Source: Ctenosaura bakeri (taxonomy: Eukaryota; Chordata; Lepidosauria; Squamata; Iguanidae). Taken from it: 64,000 nt of DNA. Positions 57,340-64,000 of this stretch are shown in pieces. Both the position numbers and the translations under genes were made by a program. The stretch spans positions 558,001 to 622,000 of the forward strand of contig CAOLHI010000415.1 of NCBI GenBank assembly GCA_948474755.1, written 5' to 3'. How positions within the stretch are numbered: position 1 is the first letter of the stretch; every line of letters begins with the position of its first letter. The notes below the pieces were generated by a model. It made no database searches, was not told the origin of the DNA, and saw nothing but the letters and a program-made list of their open reading frames with translations.

Positions 57340-57735
57340 TCATAGGAATACCAACATTTTGCAGGTGAAAATTGGGGCACACGTGGCCAGGCAACATCAG
57401 AGTATGGTCAAGATGGCAAAAGTTATCCATGACGAAGCACACACAATCTATGAGCGGCCGCAGCAATTTGCTTTTGCCCAAGCCTATTGGGAAGGGGAAG
57501 GTTCCAACTGCCTCTTCTTCTCTCCCCAATGAGTTAATAATATAGTGCATATATGCAATACTTTTGCACTTGGAACTAAGTTTGCAGCAACTCAAGGAAG
57601 CTGAGGACTAAGGGAGAAATTGGGAAGAGGACAGAGAAACCAGGGCATTTTAAAAACAGCTGGGAAAGGGGGGTGACAGAGAATTAATTGAGACTGTCTT
57701 TGCCAAAACAGGACAAATGGAGTGGATCTGTTAAT
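57340..57735 (-). repeat. Unnamed interspersed repeat, copy 5
   Basis: Antisense copy aligned with copy 4 over its full length (CCAACATTTTGCAGGTGAAA, then AGTTTGCAGCAACTCAAGG, GGGCATTTTAAAAACAGC). Confidence 0.65.
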
Positions 57736-58798
57736 GCTCGGACCAGGAGAGGTCACACAATTAAATGCCCTAAAAGTTCGACACATATTGTACCTCTTGT
57801 AAATTTACATGTTTAAAATGTAAAATGTGTTTGGTCATTGGACCCCACTTTTGTGGCCCCCTGAAGCCCCCTACCAAAGCCGCTCAATGTCCCTTTATTT
57901 TTTAAAAAAAGGTCAATTTTCAGACATTTTTTTTTGTCCTCAAACATGTAAAAATATGCAAAACCCCCACAAGCTCCCCAGAATCCCAGACAACCCCAAA
58001 TGCCTCTGTTTTCCTCTGCACTCCTTCTGAAAATGGCAATAGGAAGTGGTGCAGCATTTCAAGAGGAACTGCAGGAGAAAATGAAGGTATTTGAGCTTGT
58101 TACCAGTGAAATGCAGCGTGGCCCTGTGCCTGAGTCTCCAGGAAAGGGAAACAAACTCCCAAGCTTGACAACCGACTCATATTAACAATGCTATAAGGAA
58201 ACATACCTCAAAGGGTTCAAAAGGGAACCATGGCTTTCCGTGCCCGCAAATAAGAGCTGTCCAAATAGGTTCAGTCAGAAGGCGTTCTGCAGTACTGTGT
58301 GCTCAGCAAAATAATTTGATTCATTTTGTGTAAAAACGGATCAGCGGGAGAGAACTGATTTCTAAGCCCCAGCTCTGCATACACACCTTTCTGTGCAAGT
58401 CAAGCAATTGGAACGAGGCCCACTTTCACAATGTGCATCTCTTTCCCTCTAGTATGGCAGCACATTTTCTCCCAGCATCAACAGCAGTTCTGGCATTTGC
58501 AAGAAAATTTTTAGAGCAAATAGCCTAAAGTTGACAAATCGAGGAAGCTACGCAGAGCTTCGTTGCACAGACTTTTTAAGAACCAGCAGCATCTGATGGG
58601 TTATTTCAATGTTTTGGAACAACCCGTCAGCCCTGCTGAGCTTGTTCACTCTATGTGTGGTTTGTTTCACAAAGAGAGAAGATAATAGTTTTGTCCAGAA
58701 ACAGACAACATAGTTATGCAGACACCCAGTGGGGGAAAAAACCATTTGTCTCATCCTCACACTTGAGATGAGAAATCTCATAGGGAGTGGCAGGGAGG

Positions 58799-59297
58799 CA
58801 CCCCAATTCAAGAAGGACATGGTCAAGCTGGAGCAAGTCCAGAGGAGGGTGACCAAAATGGTGAGAGGCCTGGAAGCCATGAAGCCCTATGAGGATAGAC
58901 TTAGAGATCTGGGTATGTTTAGTCTGCAGAAGAGAAGGTTAACAGGGGACATGATAGCCATGTTTTAATATTTGAAGGGATGCCATGTAGAGGAAGGAGG
59001 GGGCTTGTTTTCTGCTGCTCCAGAGACCAGGACAAGGAGCAATGGATCCAAGCTGCAGGAAAGGAGATTCCACCTGAACCTCAGGAAGAACTTCCTGACA
59101 GACAGGGCTGTCCGGCAGCGGAATCTGCTGCCTCCATGGAGTGTAATGGAGTCTCCTTCCTTGGAGCTTTTTAAGCAAAGGCTACAGGGCCATCTGTCGG
59201 GAGTGCTTTGAGGGTGTTCCTGCTTGGCAGGGGGTTGGACTGGATGGCCCATGTGGTCTCTTCCAACTCTACATTTCTATGATTCTATGATTCTATT
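58799..59297 (+). mobile_element. CR1 LINE 3' end
   Basis: A sense copy from CACCCCAATTCAAGAAGGAC to the ATTCTATG tail. The ORF is broken by a premature TAA after AMF. Confidence 0.92.
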
Positions 59298-59689
59298 TCT
59301 TGACAGGCTGTCTCAGAATACATCCACACGACAGAGTTGGAAGGCTTTGATCCCACTTTAAGTGCCATGATTCCTAGGGTGTAGCTATGGAGGGAGTGGG
59401 TAAAAGGAGCATTATGCTCCCTCATGACATTTTTCTTCAGCCCCCAATTTTCTAGCCTTACAGTAACTTAAAACTTCAGTGGAGCATTTAGAAATACTGT
59501 TTGGGCATCCAAAGAAAAGAGGCAGCAAAGGAACGCAAACCCTGCAAATATGAGTGCTAGCTATGAATAGTCTTCAGCAGCTAACTTTCTGCAATGCTAG
59601 AAATTTGGGGACTGAATGAATATTTCATTTGAGGGAATTTATATCTGGAAGGCATTGCCTTCATTTTGACCCCCTTCCAAGCTTAGGGT

Positions 59690-60350
59690 AGGAAGGGACC
59701 ACAGGGCCAATCCAGTCCAGCCTCCTGCCATGTAAAAATACACAATTAAAGCACTCCTGAAAGATATATACCTGATTACTGTTTAAAAACCACCAAATAA
59801 GCAGAATCCACATTCCTCCAAAACAGTTTATTCCTCTGTCAAACAGCTACTACCATTAAGAAGTATTTCCTAATAGAATCTCTGTCCTTGAAATCTCTGT
59901 CCATTGGGTTATGTTCCAGTCTCCGCAATAGCAGAAAACAATCTTGCTTCATCTCTGACAACTCTTACAGTAAAGAAGTCTCTTTTCTTGCAAGCTGTTA
60001 TCTATTGGTTCATATCTAGGGTGGAAAACAAATTTGGGCCACTTCTGCACTACACTGTCTATAGTGCTCTTATTCCACTTTCATTATCCTATGGAATCCT
60101 GGGGTTTGCAGTCTAGGGAGGGCATTCAGAATTCTCAGCCAGAGAGTTCTTTGGCATTAGTAAACTACCAATTCCAAAATTCCAGTGGAAAGTGGAATAA
60201 TAGCACTGTAACAGTGTAGTGTGGAAATGGCCTTGCTTTATTCTCTGCATGACACCCCTTCAAATATTCCAAGATGGATATCAGATTACTTCTCAGTTTT
60301 CTCTGCTACAGCCTCTTCTGCAGAATCTATTGCTTCATGACAGAGCCTGA
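59690..60350 (-). mobile_element. Old CR1 split by a MITE
   Basis: Diverged antisense CR1 at 59690-60036 (CCAGCCTCCTGCCATG, AAAGCACTCCTGAAAGATAT) resumes at 60233 with CTCTGCATGACACCCCTTC. The interruption is the MITE at 60037-60232. Confidence 0.78.
60037..60232. mobile_element. Foldback MITE inside an old CR1
   Basis: A 196-bp copy with ends GGCCACTTCTGCAC and GTGGAAATGGCC and a perfect TTG duplication (60034-60036, 60233-60235). Confidence 0.88.
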
Positions 60351-60485
60351 GTGCATTACAATACACTGGAGGGGGCCTCACCCAATAGCAAACCCCAGGA
60401 TTCAGAAGGATGGAGCTTTGGTACTTTAAAGTGGCATCGAACTGCTGTAATTTCATCATATGGGTGCACCTTATGTTAAGACAAA

Positions 60486-60600
60486 GGCCCTTTCTGCACT
60501 ATACTCTTATAGTGCAATTATTCCACTTTCAACATCCTATGGAATTCTGGGATTTGCACTTTCGGGAGGGGCCAAACGGCCCAGATGCTTCTGCCAAACT
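60486..60600. mobile_element. Foldback MITE, single arm
   Basis: GGCCCTTTCTGCACTATACT through GGGAGGGGCC is one arm; the other is missing. Its end follows a short duplicated CCCAGATGCTTCTGCC. Confidence 0.8.
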
Positions 60601-61579
60601 CCCAGATGCTTCTGCCAAAATGAATATATATGCTTACTTATAAAAACACAGATAAAAGCTATAGATAGTGAACTCTGCCACTGCCTAGGTTACCTGAGTT
60701 TACCAGGTTCAAACTGAGCATTGCATGTTTCACAAATATAAGGAAAACAATAAAGGCGACTTTCCTTTCTCTGTAGAATTTTTTTTCCTAATACCAAATC
60801 TTCTACAATACAATGTGGCTCAACAAGAAGGGTTCGAAACCTCAAAGTAACCTCTCCACCTCCCATTTATTGGACACAAGCACTTAAAAAAAAAGCTTTC
60901 TGATACTACCCAGAAAATCAAAACATGAGGTTCTACATTCTAATAAAAACAGAGTCTCTGGGGCATCAAATCTCAAATACACCAACACCTTGATAATTGG
61001 ATTTGGTCTTGCCAGAGGTACACAACAAAATTTTTATGTGTGTCCTTGATGACAGCTAGAATAAATGGAAAGGAAAGGCATCTCTCATATCTTCCATATT
61101 TATGGAGACAGCAAAGGCTGATCCGACAAAGTTCTATAAAAACGGAATTGGCAATGATTTGACCTTGGCAAAGGACCTACAGACATAGGAAGGAAAGGTA
61201 GCAAAAGCCAAGGAAGTGAGAAATGATGAATGGGCCACAGATTCTGGAGCAATTAAACCGAAATAACAGCAGGATTGGGAGGAGTGTTTTCGAATCCACA
61301 CACTGTGCCTAATTACCTGCCCCTCTGAATCCACTGATCTGGGAAGCGGAGGAAAGCTGTTCCATTGAATTTGATCTAACTAAACAGATGCATCAAATGT
61401 GTTAGATACTGAATTTGCTTTGAATAAAACTTGGGTAACCAGTTTTTGTGTGTTTCTTTATTTCCGTAGGCTAGCCAAGCTCCCAATATGTTGTACTACA
61501 TCTCCCATCATCCCTAGGCAGCAGCTCAAAATGCTGTCTGGAGACAATGGGATGTATAGTCCAGCCTACATGGAAGGAG

Positions 61580-61911
61580 TGCTGTTGGAGGTGGGGTGAA
61601 TGGGAATACAGGGCAGTGAAAATGTGTTATGAGAACACCCCATGCCAAGATAAGGATAGGGGAACTCGCTTCGGCTCCCAGGATCAAAGATATGTAAATA
61701 ACGGAAGATGAGGAAATGCTTATATTGGTGGATTGGATGACTTGACATCTATGGCTTTTTGTATGACAAGGTATAAAACCTGTAACTACCTTAGTTGCTT
61801 TAGTTTCAGCAACTTTTGGAAAAGTTGCTGTGTTGTCCGCTCTTCTTAATAATGTTTCTGTTTTAAATTCTGAGCAAAGTTTCTTGAGAGCAAGTTATTC
61901 AGGACATGACA
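61580..61911 (+). mobile_element. Solo-LTR-like repeat, copy 2
   Basis: A homologue of 51602-51905 with GTGTTATGAGAACAC, TATAAAA (61772-61778) and the end GAGAGCAAGTTATTCAGGAC then ATGACA. The AATAAA of copy 1 is altered to AATAATG here. Confidence 0.6.
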
Positions 61912-62722
61912 CCTTGATCTTAGCCAACAGGCCAAGAAGCAGCATAATGGACCGGTATGCCAGCAGGGACCCCCCCCGCCCATATGTCCTTTCAGCCAGC
62001 GAGAAATAGCGTGCACTTATAGATCAAGTTCTTGGCAAGAACTAGGAAAGTTGCATTAAAATCCCTTCTCAGAGTGCTACTCTGGTGGATATATTGGTGC
62101 AGACTTTTTTTTGGTCAGATTAACCCATCTCACAGGTTTGCTGCAGAAAGGAAAAACATATTGGTGTGTGTGTGGCAGGGGGAACCTATGTCACTGTTGT
62201 GAACTCTATAGGACAAGGTGGACAACTTGTGTTCCTCCAGATCGTTGGGCTGCAACTCCTATCCTACCTTACCACTGGAAATGCTGGCTGAGGTTGATGG
62301 AGGGTGTTATCCAAACAGCATCTAGAGGGGCAAAAGTGCTCACCCTTGCCTTGCAGGTTAAAATTCAGTGCACAAATCAATGCATTTAACTTTTCCTACC
62401 CATATGCAAATACACATTCCCAACCCAGTTTCTCAAGGATGGGGAATGAAAGTTAAAAACATTTTGGCTGGTCCAAAGATATGTCACAAGTAACTTTATT
62501 AAAATTTAAGTGAGGAGTGGGGAGAGTTGCAAGGATAGAAAGAGAAGGACTAGTGTTTTTATTCTTGAAGCTATTTTTAATAACTAAACCAAGAGATAAT
62601 AACAGTACAGAGATATCACTCATTATAATTTATTTGAACACAAGCGCAGGCAATTTGAATAATCAAAGTTCCACACATGCAAATTGCTCAGCGTTTATGA
62701 CAGAAGAGATTAACGAAGGTCT

Positions 62723-62738
62723 GGTTGCTATGGTAACC
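62723..62738. promoter_or_regulatory. RFX X-box-like motif
   Basis: GGTTGCTATGGTAACC is a 16-bp imperfect palindrome that differs at two positions from the canonical RFX-family site GGTTGCCATGGCAACC. There is no assigned target gene start nearby. Motif resemblance only. Confidence 0.4.
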
Positions 62739-62811
62739 TCTGGAGGCCCACAGATCTCAGAAGGAAACAAGGGCATGATCCACCTTTCTATTTAAATTAG
62801 AAATGGGGGGA

Positions 62812-62856
62812 AAAGATGGAAGGAAGGAAGGAAAGAAAAGGAAGAAGGAAGGAGGA
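62812..62856. repeat. (GGAA)n-rich low-complexity tract
   Basis: Imperfect GGAA/GAAA purine tract. Confidence 0.85.
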
Positions 62857-63039
62857 GAAGCTATTGCAAGCATGCTAGGAAGTCCTTACACAACCACAGA
62901 CAAATTAATCCATGGAATTAGCTGCATGTCCTGTTAATGCCTTCCTTCTCGCAGCAGGAAGATAAAATAAAAAGCTGATGCTTTGATCTGTTTTATTTAC
63001 TTATTTATTTGTTTAAGTTATGTCCAGCCTTTCCCAGTT

Positions 63040-63667
63040 TGGAACCCAAGGTTGATGCAATTCTTGGCTGCACCAATAGGAGTTTGGTGTCTAGATCGAG
63101 GGAGGTACTGGTACCACTCTACTCTGCTTTGGTTAGACCCCATCTTGAATACTGTGTCCAGTTCTGGGCACCCCAATTCAAGAAGGACATGGTCAAGCTG
63201 TAGCAAGTCCAGAGGAGGGTGACCAAAATGGTGAGAGGCCTGGAAGCCATGAAGCCCTGTGAGGATAGACTTAGAGAGCTGGGTATGTTTAGTCTGCAGA
63301 AGAGAAGGTTAGGAGGGGACATGAGAGCCATGTTTAAATATTTGAAGGGATGCCACGTAGAGGAAGGAGAGGGCTTGTTTTCTGCTGCTCCAGAGACCAG
63401 GACAAGGAGCAATGGATTCAAGCTGCAGGAAAGGAGATTCCACTTGAACCTCAGGAAGAACTTCCTGACGGTCAGGGCTGTCCAGCAGTGGAATCTGCTG
63501 CCTCTATGGAGCGTGGTGGAGTCTCCTTCCTTGGAGGTTTTTAAGCAGAGGCTGGATGGCCATCTGTCGGGAGTGCTTTGAGGGTGTTCCTGCATGGCAG
63601 GGGGTTGGACTGGATGGCCCCTGGGGTCTCTTCCAACTCTACATTTCTATGATTCTATGATTCTAAG
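63040..63667 (+). mobile_element. CR1 LINE 3' end
   Basis: A sense copy starting near GATGCAATTCTTGGCTGCAC and ending in the ATTCTATGATTCTA tail. The ORF is interrupted by a stop codon (TAG at 63201-63203), so the copy is dead. Confidence 0.92.
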
Positions 63668-63751
63668 GCAATTTGCAACACAAGATTAAAATCAAATATG
63701 GCTAAAATGCATTTTACTGCTACGCAGGGCCAATCTTGCCACTAAGGGATG

Positions 63752-63972
63752 AGAAACTGAGTGTTCTTTCACACAACACAATTATAGCTCCATGATTCCA
63801 CTTTAACTGCCATGGCAACATCTTAGGGAACTCTTGGATTTGCCATTTAGGAGTGGCATTTAGAATTTTCAGCCTCTTTGAACTCAAAAACCAGGATTCC
63901 CTAAGATGTTACCATGGCATTTAAAGTAGGATCATAGCACTACAGTCACATAGTGTGGAAGGGCACTTGATT
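63752..63972. mobile_element. Second palindromic DNA element family
   Basis: The arms TTCTTTCACACAACAC and TAGTGTGGAAGGGCAC are inverted, with internal inverted pairs AACTGCCATGGCAACATCTTA and TAAGATGTTACCATGG. It is related in layout, but not in sequence, to the GGCCATTTCC family. It lies at the window edge. Confidence 0.6.
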
Positions 63973-64000
63973 ATCCTCCCAACATGGTGGTACTACAATC

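Larger units (their letters stand above)
51120..64000 (-). other. Sequence upstream of the first recognised NECAB2 exon
   Basis: It is presumed NECAB2 intron up to the window end. I searched the minus strand for the EF-hand exons and the segment that precedes VYERG and found none. It contains a SINE, two related LTR-like repeats, CR1 copies, MITEs and the unnamed 350-bp repeat. Stretches such as 53260-54990 and 60780-61560 hold nothing I could name. Confidence 0.5.

Noticed and set aside
58207..58256. Minus-strand 50-bp segment with GT-AG borders reading CGHGKPWFPFEPFE
   Set aside because: It was considered as the NECAB2 exon before VYERG because its phase would fit, but it bears no resemblance to the expected conserved segment; chance splice-like borders are common at this length.

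Overview
The window is squamate reptile DNA, most likely from a lizard. It is intron-rich and repeat-rich, with CR1 LINE 3' ends closing in ATTCTATG repeats, tRNA-derived SINEs of the ACA-Sauria type (tails of ACACAACAGCAAC form), and many foldback DNA elements. There are no bacterial-style genes or operons. Nearly all long ORFs are chance frames or transposon remnants. The two real genes were reconstructed by reading short exons with GT-AG borders and compatible phases, then comparing the translations with remembered human proteins; no search was run.

Layout. Positions 715-7318 on the plus strand hold the last six coding exons of SLC38A8, a sodium-coupled neutral amino acid transporter; its upstream exons lie before the window. 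A convergent intergenic region of about 7.5 kb follows. Positions 14869-51119 on the minus strand hold the last seven coding exons of NECAB2, a neuronal EF-hand calcium-binding protein: the end of the helical linker, the NECAB homology region and the C-terminal ABM-like domain. The EF-hand exons were not found up to 64000 and are probably beyond the window. The tail-to-tail SLC38A8/NECAB2 arrangement matches human chromosome 16q, which supports both calls.

The introns and intergenic space are filled with mobile DNA. There are more than a dozen CR1 fragments, SINEs, and a family of roughly 180-200 bp foldback MITEs whose ends read GGCCATTTCCACAC and are often flanked by exact 3-bp duplications, as in PIF/Harbinger elements. 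Two GC-rich elements of about 470 bp carry related ends. Also present are a hAT-type MITE with a perfect 8-bp duplication, a pogo/Tigger-like element, solo-LTR-like repeats and stacked microsatellites. Several nested insertions give a relative chronology.

The most unusual object lies at about 28.99-33.1 kb, inside a NECAB2 intron. It is an array of about 30 copies of a ~118-bp unit, most with an intact CCAAT box. Only the final unit carries a TATA box; it is followed by a possible R/U5-like stretch with a polyadenylation signal. I read it as a possible LTR with an expanded CCAAT-rich U3, comparable in design to human ERV9 LTRs. This is inference and the boundaries are not proven.
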